IMG/VR virus record: IMGVR_UViG_3300045125_000064
Coordinates: 108,866 to 172,865 of that record
Direction: 5' to 3' (one strand)
Source of the DNA: a virus
Length of the DNA stretch: 64,000 bases
Below the pieces are notes generated by a model, which was given only the letters and a program-made list of their open reading frames with translations, was not told the DNA's origin and did not search any database. The first letter of the stretch is position 1, and the number at the start of each line of letters is the position of its first letter. Of this stretch, positions 43,549 through 53,337 are shown in pieces. A program made the position numbers and the translations under genes.

Positions 43549-45126
43549 ATGAATAACAATCTATTTGGTGTTGATTATAATAAGGGAAAGAAAGGACAAG
43601 TGAAGGCAACCAATGCTGTCAATGAAGCAGGAATGGCTGCATATCTATTGGAAGATGCTTGATACATTGGCAAGGCTTGCTGTCATTGGAACATTCAATG
43701 GCACATATTATGTCTCTGGTCAGCAAATGATGGACAATTTTAACGAATTGCTTCCAAAGGTGAGTCCAGAGTTTGTGGCAAAACTTGCTGTTTATGCAAG
43801 GCAATCTGGGTTTATGAAAGACACTCCAGCATTCCTGCTGAATTACCTTTCAACTCTGGAAGATAAAACTCTTGTCAGCAAAACCTTTGACAAGGTTGTT
43901 GATAATGTTCGAATGTTGCGAGGATTTTCAAAGATTCGCATGTCTGGCGCTGTCAACAAAAACAAGATGGCATCAGGTCAAGTCAAGCGTCTATTGAAGA
44001 ACTTCTTTGATCATATGTCAGCAGAGCAAATTTTCAAGAATTCTGTTGGCAATGATCCCTCAATGAAGCAATTGATCCATTGGGCACACATCAAACCAAA
44101 TACTCCAGAGAAGCAAGAGCTTTTCAAATATTTCTTTGATAAGCCCTATGATGTTGAGAAGTTGCCAAAGAATCTTCAGGAATATCTGGAATTCTGCAAG
44201 GATCCAGCAATTGCTCCTGTTCCCAATGTGGAATTTCGTCAATTGACTCATCTCAAATTGACCAAGCAGAATTGGGAAGATATTGTTAAAAACATGGGCC
44301 ATCATGCTCTTCGCATTAATCTCAATGCATTGACAAAGACTGGTGTTTTTGATAACAAGAATATCCGCAAATATGTTGCAGAACGTATTGCAGATGAAAA
44401 GGAAATTGCCAAGTCAAAGTATTCCCATATCAAATTATGGCAGCATTGCTGAATTTGGATGATGATGTTCCTGGAGATATTAAACAAGCATTGCAGGATG
44501 CTCTTCAATTGTCTTTGGACAATGTTCCAACATTGATTGGCAAGACAGCAATTGTGGTTGATGTATCTGGTTCAATGAGTGGATCTGTAAATGGTGGATA
44601 TGGCAGCAATGCATCAAAAATCCGTTATGTGGATGTTGCAGGTTTGATTGCATCTTGCATTCTGAAGAAGAATCCAGAAGCAAAACTTGTCTGTTTTGAT
44701 AATCGACTTCATCCAATGAATCCAAAGAGCAGCAATTCTGTTCTGGAAAATGCAAAGGAAATTGCCTCATTTAACGGTGGTAGCACAAATTGCGCATTGG
44801 GAATGAGTTGGGTTGCCGACAATATGCCAGATGCAGATAACATTATCTTCATTTCTGACAGTGAAGCAAATGAGCAAATTACCTCTACATATTCATATTC
44901 TCGCACTAGCAGTGCATATGATCAATTCCTAAAGTGCAAGAATGCAAAGCTTTTGAGCATTGATATTCAACCAGGTTTGACTCTTCAGCTTCCAAAAGAT
45001 GATAAGAAGATTCTGCATGTGTCTGGATTCAATGATCAAGTGTTTGAATTGATGGGTTATTTCTTTGATAAAGATGCCAAAACCAAGCAATTGGTTGATT
45101 TGGTGAATGAGGTGAAAATTGGATAA
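43549..45126 (+). CDS. rsr: Ro60/TROVE-domain RNA-binding protein with VWA domain, reconstructed
   Basis: About 525 residues, normal for Ro60. TROVE region: NAVNEAGMAAYLLEDA, FVAKLAVYARQSGFMKDTPA, LRGFSKIRMSGAVNKNKMAS, GHHALRINLNALTKTGVF. VWA region: IVVDVSGSMSGSVNGG (metal site), FNGGSTNCALGM and IIFISDSEAN. Frameshifts near 43658 and 44425. Ro60/Rsr is a ring-shaped protein that binds misfolded RNA ends and Y RNAs, and works with nucleases in RNA quality control; bacterial Y RNAs carry tRNA-like modules. A phage copy beside tRNA-like elements is striking. SD AAAGGA. Confidence 0.85.
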
Positions 45127-45403
45127 CAATCAAGGGCTTCAAGTTATCATTCATAAGTCTGTTCCTCTAAACAAGGTTCTGGGTTTTCTGAATGAGAAAT
45201 ATGACACAGTTTCTTCTTGTGATTTGCAAGAAGATTTAACCATCGGAATTGACATTGGAACGATTGATTCTTTAACAGGAAAGATTGTTCCAACATCTGT
45301 TTCTGATGAGGAAGCAAGAGATATTCTTAAGTTCTTCTATGGACTTGTTCAAAAACAGGAAATTCGACAAGGAACATTCCAGCTTATTCCATATGAATTT
45401 TAA
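45119..45403 (+). CDS. Hypothetical protein
   Basis: 94 residues from TTG 45119 (GAGGTG upstream), overlapping the Ro60 stop. IHKSVPLNKVLGFLNEKYDT, then DEEARDILKFFYGLVQKQEI. Possibly functionally linked to Ro60 by coupling. Confidence 0.5.
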   Translation: MDNNQGLQVIIHKSVPLNKVLGFLNEKYDTVSSCDLQEDLTIGIDIGTIDSLTGKIVPTSVSDEEARDILKFFYGLVQKQEIRQGTFQLIPYEF

Positions 45404-45463
45404 TAAATAAAAAAGGTTTAACAATCCTTTCCAACGCCATCAAAAGATGGATAAAAGGCAAGC

Positions 45464-45984
45464 ATGGCATCAGATCGAAATTTTTATGATCCCAAATATA
45501 AGCCATATGATGGCTGGTATAAGGAATTTATTGTCAATCTCAGGTTGAATTATCATTTGTTATTCACATGATGGATCTCGGAAAAAGGTTAAGAGAAACA
45601 AGGAAGCATTTCCCTATTTTTATAACAATCGCCAATTTGATTATATTCCAGATTTTACCATTGATGGAAAATATTATGAAGTAAAAGGCTCACAAAAAGA
45701 GCATCAAGGAATCAGATCCAATCAAATGGGAAACATTCCGCAATGTTCATAAGCAGAATCTTGAAGTCTGGACAGATGTTCAAATTGATCCAATTCAAGA
45801 AGCAATTCGCAATAAATACAAGGTCAAAAAGGTCAAGGATTTATATGAGCAAAAAGATGTGGTTTATGAGCCAACAGCAAATGCTGAGCAAAATGCTGCA
45901 AAAACTCAAGAAAAATGTCAAGAATTTCTTGACAAAGAAGAGAAGCAAGAAGAAAAGTTAAAACCTCATTTTCTTTGCATATGA
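45464..45984 (+). CDS. PD-(D/E)xK-nuclease-like protein, reconstructed
   Basis: DPKYKPYDGWYKEFIVNLR, then across frameshifts EAFPYFYNNRQFDYIPDFTI and DGKYYEVKGS: the D...E-V-K arrangement of PD-(D/E)xK nucleases. Later a helical charged tail. About 170 residues. Could be a mobile or repair nuclease; the call rests on the short motif only. Confidence 0.4.
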
Positions 45985-46528
45985 TACAGAAACAGGTGGT
46001 TTGGATTCAACAAAACATTCAATCTTAACCTTCCACGGAATTCTCTTAACCAAAGATTGGCAAATTATTGATGAAATTGGTTTTAAGCTAAAACCAGATG
46101 ATGGTGATTATTGCATCACAGCAAAGGCATTGCAAACCAATCAAATCAATATTGCAGAGCATGATAAAGAGGCAAAGACATATTCGGAATGTGGAGAGGA
46201 ATTGCTAAAGTTTTTCTCATATTATTGTGAAAATGGTTCTCCATTCCCAAAACGTTTGTTTGCTGCTGGTCAAAATATTCAATTTGATCGACCATTTGCT
46301 GGGTTGTTTGCAGAGAAAGCATTTGAAAAATATATGACAAGAGGTGGCGTTGATTTATATTCGTTATCTCTATCATTAAATTCTCTTGGAAAGATTCGGA
46401 ATCTCAAGAATTATCAGCTTGGAACAATGGCCAAATTCTTTGGTATTGATTTTCAAGCGCATGATTGTAAAGAAGATATTCATACAACTGTTAAGTGCAT
46501 TGTTAAATGTTTGGAGCTTATGAAATAA
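45968..46528 (+). CDS. DnaQ-like 3'-5' exonuclease
   Basis: FFAYDTETGGLDSTKHSIL holds the ExoI motif (DxE), GQNIQFDRPF the second (NxxFD), and DCKEDIHTTVKC the third (D). About 185 residues. No ATG at the start: the frame opens at ATT 45968 after a stop, so an indel may hide the true start. May proofread for the DnaE-like polymerase or degrade RNA. Confidence 0.75.
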   Translation: MFFAYDTETGGLDSTKHSILTFHGILLTKDWQIIDEIGFKLKPDDGDYCITAKALQTNQINIAEHDKEAKTYSECGEELLKFFSYYCENGSPFPKRLFAAGQNIQFDRPFAGLFAEKAFEKYMTRGGVDLYSLSLSLNSLGKIRNLKNYQLGTMAKFFGIDFQAHDCKEDIHTTVKCIVKCLELMK

Positions 46529-47611
46529 ATGCTAAAATATGTGGATGTTATTGTGGATCTCCAATATGGAGATTCAGGAAAGGGAAAGATATCATATAAT
46601 CTTGCAAAGACTGGAGATTATAATTTATGCATGAGAGTCAATGGTTCTCAGAATGCAGGACATACCATTTTTCATAATGGTAAAAAATTCGTGACTCACA
46701 TGGTTCCTTGTGGAATCTTCCATGGTATTGAGTGTTATATTGGTCCTGGATGTGTTCTCAATCTTGACAAATTTATCAAAGAAGTTAAGGATTTAAGAGA
46801 ACAAGGGTTTAATAAGGAAATTTATGTTGCATCAAATGTTCATTTGATAACAGATGAACACATTGCGGAAGACTCTAAAGATGAAAAGATTGGAACAACC
46901 AAATCTGGTGTTGGGCCTTGCTATCGAGATAAGTATTCAAGAGTTGGAAAAACATTGGGAGAATATCTTAAAGAGACAGATGGAGTTTATATTAAATTGT
47001 TTGATTTGAATATAAAAATCTCAGGAGATCTTAAAATTCCAGACTTTGAAAAACAAAGTATAATCAGAGATATCCATTGTATTCCAAGTCTTAATTTAAT
47101 TGAATCTAAAATTCTTGTTGAAGGTGCTCAAGGTTTTTATCTTGATATTGATTGGGGTGATTATCCTTATGTCACGTCAAGTCATTGTGGAGTAGGAGCA
47201 ACCGTTTTGAACGGAATTCCACCACAAAAGATCAGAAAGGTCTATGGTGTTATCAAACCATATGAAACATATGTTGGAGCAAAGAAATTCCAGCCAGACA
47301 ATAATTATGGCTTGGAAAAACTTCAAGAAATTGGCAAGGAGTTTGGGGCAACAACAGGGAGAAAGAGACAATGCAATTGGCTGAATCTTTCAAGACTTTA
47401 TTATGCAATTGCAGCAAATGGAATCACAGATCTTATCATTAATAAAACAGATGTTTTCCAAGATGTTGGATATTTCTGTTATTATAATATGAATGGAGAG
47501 CTAGAGCAACAATCCAAGCTTGAAGATTTTATGAATGTTGTCGAGGCTCTTGCAAAATCTGTAAATTCAAATATCAATGTAAAATGGTCATATTCTCCAG
47601 ATACAATTTAA
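46529..47611 (+). CDS. purA: Adenylosuccinate synthetase (PurA-like, short form)
   Basis: 360 residues, intact. IMP (or a related nucleotide) plus Asp plus GTP to adenylosuccinate. Motifs: VDLQYGDSGKGK (P-loop with catalytic Asp), NGSQNAGHTI, GVGPCYRDKYSRVGK, TTGRKRQCNWLNL, and NKTDVF. Shorter than bacterial PurA (~430), like archaeal and phage forms. Phage PurZ, which makes 2-aminoadenine precursors, lacks the catalytic Asp; here it is present (YGD), with the following Glu replaced by Ser. It therefore looks like genuine purine synthesis rather than Z-DNA production. Confidence 0.85.
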   Translation: MLKYVDVIVDLQYGDSGKGKISYNLAKTGDYNLCMRVNGSQNAGHTIFHNGKKFVTHMVPCGIFHGIECYIGPGCVLNLDKFIKEVKDLREQGFNKEIYVASNVHLITDEHIAEDSKDEKIGTTKSGVGPCYRDKYSRVGKTLGEYLKETDGVYIKLFDLNIKISGDLKIPDFEKQSIIRDIHCIPSLNLIESKILVEGAQGFYLDIDWGDYPYVTSSHCGVGATVLNGIPPQKIRKVYGVIKPYETYVGAKKFQPDNNYGLEKLQEIGKEFGATTGRKRQCNWLNLSRLYYAIAANGITDLIINKTDVFQDVGYFCYYNMNGELEQQSKLEDFMNVVEALAKSVNSNINVKWSYSPDTI

Positions 47612-47632
47612 TTTAACAAAAAGGTTTGCAAA

Positions 47633-48960
47633 ATGTCTTTTGGTCTTCCAGCAAAAAGAAGAATGATTCAGCTTGGCATGAAAATGGATTCATTTATGAT
47701 CTATATTCAATGTCTCCAAACTATACAAATCTTCACTCTTTTATGAAAGAATCTTTTTCTCAAAGGTGCCTGTTAGAACAATTGAATTTAAGAAAAAGCT
47801 TATTGAAGGTTTGAAGCATGAATGTGTTGAAGACATTCAATATACCAAAAGTGCATCTTCAACAACAGTAAATCCAGATTTTTATAAATGGTTTGCTGGC
47901 GTTCATGAAGAATATGTGGAATCTGCAATTGATCTTGTTATTAACAACATCAGAAATAAGTTTCCTAATATTGAAATCAATGAATTATATGATGATTCTT
48001 CTGAAGTTTCAAATAAACAAGTTTTTATTTCTTCTCTTGGAAATCATGGAAGAAAAGACTTTGAGGAATGGAAGGTTTATTATTCACATGATATGAATAT
48101 CGTATTTCGAGTTCAATCATGTTTTTATTGTATTAATGAGGATGAAGAATTCTTTTTGAATACATTTATCTAAGTTGCTGTGTTGTTTGTTTTGATGACA
48201 AATATGATGACATTATTTCATCTTTACCAAAGGATGAAGAATATAAAATCTTTCAGGATCATGAGAGAAAGAAGAAGCCAAAGAAAACTGTGTTCGCATT
48301 GAGTGAATCAAATTCTGGTTCTTTCTATCTGGAAGAACTTGGAAAATTTGATCATAAGTTTCTTCCAGAGAATTATTCCAAGAAGGTCAATAAAGAAATT
48401 GAAGTTGCAAAACTTCATCTTCAGAAAAAGATCCAAGAGGAAGAATGATCATTCTGAATGGAATTCCTGGATCGGGAAAAACTTCGCTTGTAAAATCATT
48501 GATTTCTGAATGTATGGGTAAGTTTGTCTATATTCCAGTTGAAATGGTTGAGAAAATGATGTCCCCCAATGTTTGGGGAACATTTCAAGAATATAAAGAT
48601 GAAAACCATCCATATGTTCTTATTCTGGAAGATGCTGATGCTTATCTGTCAATTCGCAACAAAGAGAACGCTTCAAAGATTTCTCACTTGTTAAACATTG
48701 GTGATGGCATTGTTGGAGCTTCATTGGATATTCGCATCATCGCAACAACTAATGCAACCACAGATGATATTGATCCTGCATTTCTTCGTCCTGGAAGATT
48801 GAATTCTCTTGTTGAAATTAACTCTCTCAACAAAGAGGATTGTATCAATTTCCTTAAGGTAAAGGGAAAAGAGCATATGATGGACCAAATTTCCGATAAA
48901 GAAGAATATACTCTTGCAGAATTGTATGCCATTGTGAACTATGACGCAAATGAGGGCTAA
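47633..48960 (+). CDS. AAA+ ATPase, phage type, reconstructed
   Basis: C-terminal AAA module: LNGIPGSGKTSLVKSLI (Walker A), YVLILEDADAYLSIRN (Walker B), IRIIATTNATTDDIDPAFLR then PGRL (sensor and Arg finger region), in one frame from 48445. The N-terminal ~270 residues (IEFKKKLIEGLKHECVEDIQ, FYKWFAGVHEEYVESAIDLV, LEELGKFDHKFLPENYSK) are joined across indels near 47660, 47765, 48160 and 48445. Phage proteins of this layout (Bcs1/FtsH-like AAA core) are common but poorly understood. Confidence 0.65.
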
Positions 48961-48986
48961 ATAGGCACAGCCTCTTCACTTTCTAT

Positions 48987-49015
48987 TTGACAACCCTGCC
49001 AGGATCTGCTAGACT
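48987..49015 (+). promoter_or_regulatory. sigma-70-like promoter
   Basis: TTGACA, 17-bp spacer, TAGACT with CTGC before it. No long spacer palindrome. Confidence 0.75.
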
Positions 49016-49019
49016 GTGC

Positions 49020-49043
49020 AAGGTGGCCAGGGTGCCACACCTT
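49020..49043 (+). promoter_or_regulatory. 5' leader hairpin
   Basis: AAGGTGGC pairs with GCCA-CA-CCTT (two bulged bases), loop CAGGGT, just after the start site. Same placement as the leader hairpins at 1241, 22232, 55661 and 59097. Confidence 0.5.
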
Positions 49044-49071
49044 TACGGATCTTCGCTTAAAGAGGCTCAAA

Positions 49072-49407
49072 ATGGATGCAACAAAGAAGATTGATTTGAA
49101 TTTTCCTGATCGCATTAAGGATCGTCGAAAGTTTATCAATTGGTTGAAAGAAGAAAAGGGCGCAACTGTATTTCCTGATGGAACAATTCATTGGGTTGAT
49201 TTCTGCCCTTTGATTGATGTTGTTGTTTCCTGCAAGCTCATTGCTGAGGATTATGTCAACGGCAATGCAATCATTGAATTTGATAAGGATGTTGAAATTC
49301 TTGTCATGGATCGTGAATATCATGAATTCATGTGGATTGATCCCATGAAGGATGAATCCTATTCTGACAAACTTCGTCGTTTCAAGTTCAACAATAGCCA
49401 GGATTGA
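49072..49407 (+). CDS. Hypothetical protein
   Basis: 111 residues, intact. DLNFPDRIKDRRKFINWLKE and VEILVMDREYHEFMWIDPMK. No family recognised. Confidence 0.55.
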   Translation: MDATKKIDLNFPDRIKDRRKFINWLKEEKGATVFPDGTIHWVDFCPLIDVVVSCKLIAEDYVNGNAIIEFDKDVEILVMDREYHEFMWIDPMKDESYSDKLRRFKFNNSQD

Positions 49408-49415
49408 TCCATATC

Positions 49416-49646
49416 ATGAAACAAAGCCATTCTTTCAAATGGGGTGATCGAGTTTTGATCTCCAATAATAAAAAAATTGGTGGTCATGCTTATCACAATT
49501 GTTGGGGATTTGTCCAGGGGTTTGGCCCTTTGGATAATGACATTAGGGTCAGAATTCCGACAAAAGCCAAGACAATTCAGTCTATTGATGGGCTTGTGCC
49601 TTTTGATGTTTCTGAATTGAAGAAGATTAGCCCTGAAGACATTTGA
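49416..49646 (+). CDS. Small basic protein
   Basis: 77 residues. FKWGDRVLISNNKKIGGHAY and GFVQGFGPLDNDIRVRIPTK look like a KOW/SH3-type barrel. Start ATG 49416 chosen over an upstream TTG. Confidence 0.45.
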   Translation: MKQSHSFKWGDRVLISNNKKIGGHAYHNCWGFVQGFGPLDNDIRVRIPTKAKTIQSIDGLVPFDVSELKKISPEDI

Positions 49647-49653
49647 GGAAAAA

Positions 49654-50375
49654 ATGCTTCAATTTCAACTTATCAGTGATATGCATCTTGAATTCTATCC
49701 AGGTAAAACCTGATTCCAATTCTTGAAGCATTGCCTTCTGATCCTGACATTATGGTTATTGCTGGTGATTTCTGCACATCGATTAACATGGTTGAAACTT
49801 TGACATTTATGTGTCAGAAGTATCGCCATGTTATCTTTGTTTGTGGAAATCATGAGTATTACCCTTTCCAATCGAGGAAATGTTCATAACAATCTTGTCA
49901 AGGTTTCTCGTCGATTTGCAAATTTCCATTGGCTTCATCGTTCAACCGTTGAAATTGATGGGCAAAGGTTTGTTGGGTCAACTCTTTGGTTTGAGATGGA
50001 TTATAAGGCTCATTTATTGAAAGATAATCTGAGTGATTTCAGAACAATCCAAGGTTTTAAGAAATGGATTGGAGAAGAGAACAAGAAGAACAAGGAATTC
50101 TTTGAGCAAACCGTTCAAAAGAATGATGTTGTTATTTCTCATCATCTTCCTACATACCTTTCTGTCAATTCCCATATGAGGGAGATCCAAACAATTGTTT
50201 CTATGTCTGCTCAATGGAGAAATTGATTTGTGAAGTTCAGCCCAAATATTGGCTTCATGGTCATACCCATTCCAGGGTTGTTGAAATGCTTGGTGAAACT
50301 GTTGTGATGGCAAATCCAAGAGGATATAAGGATTGTGTTCGTTCTGACTGGAACACCAAGGTTATTTGTTGCTGA
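49654..50375 (+). CDS. Calcineurin-like metallophosphoesterase, reconstructed
   Basis: Metal-site motifs in order: LISDMHLEF (DxH), VIAGDFC (GD), VCGNHEYY (GNHE), VISHHLPTY (H) and LHGHTHSRV (GHxH). Frameshifts near 49705, 49860 and 50180; about 238 residues. Hydrolyses phosphate esters, substrate unknown. A second phosphoesterase lies at 57865. SD GAGGA. Confidence 0.8.
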
Positions 50376-50392
50376 TTTCAAAGGAGTTCAAG

Positions 50393-50605
50393 ATGAAGAT
50401 TTATATTCACCCTGCAATTGGCTGGAAAGATCACTCTTCTGGTGATGGAAGATTGGTTTTCTCTTGGTCAAAGACTGGCAAAGAAGTTGATGTTGTCTTT
50501 GACGGTTTCTGTGTTGAATCTTCCTATGTGAAGAACCAAGATGTTGGCAAGTTTGTCATTCACTTCATCAAGAAATATCATCTTCCCAAACTTCGCAAGA
50601 AGTGA
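50393..50605 (+). CDS. Small hypothetical protein
   Basis: 70 residues, SD AAGGAG. IHPAIGWKDHSSGDGRLVFS and SSYVKNQDVGKFVIHF, basic C-terminus. Confidence 0.5.
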   Translation: MKIYIHPAIGWKDHSSGDGRLVFSWSKTGKEVDVVFDGFCVESSYVKNQDVGKFVIHFIKKYHLPKLRKK

Positions 50606-50701
50606 AGATAGGCCAATGTGCCATTGATTTACTTTCGTTGCTTGTGGGTCAAATTTGGGCCATTCAATGCAATATTGATTGTTTGAGAAGGGAGAAATAA
50701 A

Positions 50702-51110
50702 ATGTTTGATATTGACCGAGAAGAAGAAAGGCGCAAGAACATTTTTTTATCTTGGAGCGAAAAAGAACAAAGAGTTTATGCCTTAAAACGAGCCGCTGGC
50801 ATTGCGCTGGCTTTTTTCCATCTCAGTTTCCCTGTTCTTTATTCCAGGATTCACAGGAATTTCAATCTATGCCTCAAACATTTTGATCAATTTCTTGTTT
50901 TATTTCTGCTGGTTCAGCTACGATGCAGATTGTGGATTAATTGAAGGGCACTATTTGGGAATTTATATGCTTGGTGGTGCTATTGCTTCTCTTGTTGGCC
51001 CTATGTTTTTTCCTTATGTTATTATTTCTGAGGTTTGGAGCATCTTCAAGAAAGATGATGAAGAACTTGAAGATGATGAAGAACTTGAAGATGATGAAGA
51101 AGGAGAATAA
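50702..51110 (+). CDS. Membrane protein with acidic repeat tail, reconstructed
   Basis: Charged N-terminus (FDIDREEERRKNIFLSWSEK), then after a frameshift near 50805 membrane helices (LFSISVSLFFIPGFTGISIY, ILINFLFYFCWFSY, GIYMLGGAIASLVGPMFFPY) and a C-terminal Glu/Asp-rich tail made of a tandem repeat (EELEDD twice). About 135 residues. SD GGGAG. Confidence 0.55.
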
Positions 51111-51112
51111 AA

Positions 51113-51367
51113 ATGAAAGTTTATGTTGTGACAGTCCTGATCTATTCTTCAATTAAAGTTGAAATTCTTCACACCTATAAGAAGGTCTTTCTTTCAAAAG
51201 AAAAGGCAATTGAGGAATATGAAAAAACATATGCTGCCTATTTGACAGTTAACAAAGACAATGTTATTCTCAATGTAAAAAATGAAGATTGTTGTGCTCT
51301 TGGCTTTAGCGATAGCGAATCAATTGTTGAAATCGACTGGCTTGAATGTCAGGTTATTGAGGAATAA
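51113..51367 (+). CDS. Hypothetical protein, paralogue of next gene
   Basis: 84 residues, intact. KVYVVTVLIYSSIKVEILHT, then FLSKEKAIEEYEKTYAAY. SD GGAG. Confidence 0.55.
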   Translation: MKVYVVTVLIYSSIKVEILHTYKKVFLSKEKAIEEYEKTYAAYLTVNKDNVILNVKNEDCCALGFSDSESIVEIDWLECQVIEE

Positions 51368-51371
51368 AAAA

Positions 51372-51669
51372 ATGACAAGCAAAATGCAGAAAATTGGGTA
51401 TCAAATTTTCATTTTGATGTATATTTTGGAAAAACCCACCTGTGAGCAGGAAATGCCAAAAGCATCAGCACTATGCTTTCTGAATAAGGAAAAGGCTGAA
51501 AAGAAGTTTGATGAACTGTTTGAAACCTTTTCTTGTTCAACAGGAAATAAAGGTGAAGAATTTTGTTAAAACAGGTGGCACTGAATCTGAAAAATCAGAA
51601 GCAATCGTTGCTTATGAAAATGGTTGTGTTGTTGAGTTGACTCTCAATGAATTGGTATTTGAGGAATAA
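51372..51669 (+). CDS. Hypothetical protein, paralogue of previous gene, reconstructed
   Basis: FLNKEKAEKKFDELFETFS parallels FLSKEKAIEEYEKTYAAY of 51113; a frameshift near 51540 leads to VKTGGTESEKSEAIVAYENG and CVVELTLNELVFEE. About 98 residues. Confidence 0.5.
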
Positions 51670-51674
51670 ATAAA

Positions 51675-52238
51675 ATGAAAAAAATTCTGATTGCTCTTGT
51701 TCTTTGTCTAATTCCAGCCATTTCCTTTGCAAGAAGTGGTGGATCATTTGGTGGTGGTTTTTCTTCTTCAAGAAGCGTTTCAACTCCAAGTGTTTCAAGG
51801 AGTTATTCTGCTCCCTCATATTCAAGGCCATCTTATTCAGCACCAAGTTATTCAAAACCAAGCTATTCAACTCCATCAAGGAGCTATTCATATTCTTATT
51901 CAAAACCAACTGTGGTGAATAAGACATATTATCAAAGCAACAATTCCAGTTCATCTGGAGTTGGTCATATGCTGTTTGGATATGCTTTGGCAAGGGCAAC
52001 TGAACCTCATCATTATTATCATTCTTCTCCTGTTTATGTGGAGCATCATGAATATGTTGAAGATATTCCTTATGAACGTCAACCTGTTAACATCTATTCT
52101 GACGCAACAGTTGTTCAAGGATATAAAGCAGATCCAGGAACAGGATTGGGAATTGGTGGAGCAATTATTATTGTCGTTTTGTTCATTGTTGGTGTTGCCA
52201 TTGCGGTTGTTATTTTTAAGAATCAGAATCGGTGGTGA
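51675..52238 (+). CDS. Exported Ser/Tyr/Pro-repeat protein with membrane anchor
   Basis: Signal peptide KKILIALVLCLIPAISFA, then GGSFGGGFSSSRS and repeats of SYSxPSYSxPSYS, a His/Tyr-rich stretch (EPHHYYHSSPVYVEHHEYVE) and a C-terminal membrane helix (GAIIIVVLFIVGVAIAVVIF). 187 residues, intact. Such exported low-complexity proteins are known in bacteria; the phage role is unknown (perhaps envelope modification). Confidence 0.65.
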   Translation: MKKILIALVLCLIPAISFARSGGSFGGGFSSSRSVSTPSVSRSYSAPSYSRPSYSAPSYSKPSYSTPSRSYSYSYSKPTVVNKTYYQSNNSSSSGVGHMLFGYALARATEPHHYYHSSPVYVEHHEYVEDIPYERQPVNIYSDATVVQGYKADPGTGLGIGGAIIIVVLFIVGVAIAVVIFKNQNRW

Positions 52239-52245
52239 TTGAAAA

Positions 52246-52851
52246 ATGTCTCAATATACACACCACTACAAAGCATCCAAAGAAAGGCAATATAAATATT
52301 CAGAACCAAATGTGAGCCTTCTTCAACATCTTAAAGAGAATGATCCACAATTCTATCAATTCCTTGATGAAAATGGTTATCTCTTTGATGATGAAGAACA
52401 TGAATATAAGTTGAATATTTCTGAGGTGTGTGAAAACTTTGGAATTCTTCTGGCAGAATATAATCCATTCATTGATGGAATTATTCTGGATGATGAATGG
52501 GCAATTCCAGAGAGTTTTCTTGATCAATATAAAGATGTTGATGTTGCCTTTAAGCCAATTTTCAAAACTTCTGGATATAAAAAATTCACATTGGATATTA
52601 ACAACTTTGAATGGATCAAACTTCCAAAGAAAAAGAATTGTTATTTTCATGATATGGGAGAAGGGCAGCATCCTTCATCATTTCAATCAGATTGGTTTAA
52701 GAGGTTCCCATATCATTTGATTCACTCATCCAGAAACCTGGAAGAAATCAAGGGGTTTTCTCAATATTATTGGTGGCCTCATGATTGGGAAAAGAATTTG
52801 AATCTGGATCAGTGGGATGAACAGCTTTCTGTTTTGATTATCAATTGGTGA
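52246..52851 (+). CDS. Hypothetical protein
   Basis: 201 residues, intact. Acidic; includes QFYQFLDENGYLFDDEEHEY and WWPHDWEKNLNLDQW. No family recognised. Confidence 0.6.
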   Translation: MSQYTHHYKASKERQYKYSEPNVSLLQHLKENDPQFYQFLDENGYLFDDEEHEYKLNISEVCENFGILLAEYNPFIDGIILDDEWAIPESFLDQYKDVDVAFKPIFKTSGYKKFTLDINNFEWIKLPKKKNCYFHDMGEGQHPSSFQSDWFKRFPYHLIHSSRNLEEIKGFSQYYWWPHDWEKNLNLDQWDEQLSVLIINW

Positions 52852-52856
52852 GAATA

Positions 52857-53327
52857 ATGAAATTCTTGGTATTCTTTCTGTGTTTTCTTATGTTTATCCC
52901 AAATGCTGCTTTTGCAAAGGGAAAAAAATCATCATCAAATAATGATGGAGAAGTTTGGGTTGATTCATATAAAAGGAAAGATGGCACAGAGGTTGATGGG
53001 CATTGGAGAACAAAACCAGATAAAGATTTTGATAACAACTGGTCGACAAAAGGCAATATGAACCGCATACCGGAAAAGAGGGAACAAAATGTCCTCCAGA
53101 TGGATGCGATTCTTTCTATTATTCTTATCCTTCTCAAGCTCCTTCTGCGGAAACCAAAAAGAAAGAAGATATTGGAGACGAAAAACGCTTGGTACAACAA
53201 ATTTGATAAAGAAGAAATCCATTATCAAAAGCGCCAAAATCAATTTCAACTTGATAAAGTTGATATTTTGACAATCATTATTGGTGTTGGAATTCTTTCT
53301 GCAACAATTTACTATTATAAAAATTGA
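52857..53327 (+). CDS. Exported protein with DGxxVxGHxR / NNWSTKGN motif, reconstructed
   Basis: Signal peptide FLVFFLCFLMFIPNAAFA, then DGTEVDGHWRTKPDKDFDNN and WSTKGN, and, one frame over, PHTGKEGTKCPPDGC: a motif seen in small exported proteins of many bacteria and phages. A helical part (NQFQLDKVDILTIIIGVGI) forms a C-terminal membrane helix. Frameshifts near 53065 and 53205; about 156 residues. Confidence 0.55.
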   Translation: MKFLVFFLCFLMFIPNAAFAKGKKSSSNNDGEVWVDSYKRKDGTEVDGHWRTKPDKDFDNNWSTKGNMNRIPEKREQNVLQMDAILSIILILLKLLLRKPKRKKILETKNAWYNKFDKEEIHYQKRQNQFQLDKVDILTIIIGVGILSATIYYYKN

Positions 53328-53337
53328 CAAAATAAAA

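Noticed and set aside
46529-47611. PurZ (2-aminoadenine pathway)
   Set aside because: The catalytic Asp is present and no partner genes of the Z-genome pathway are visible.
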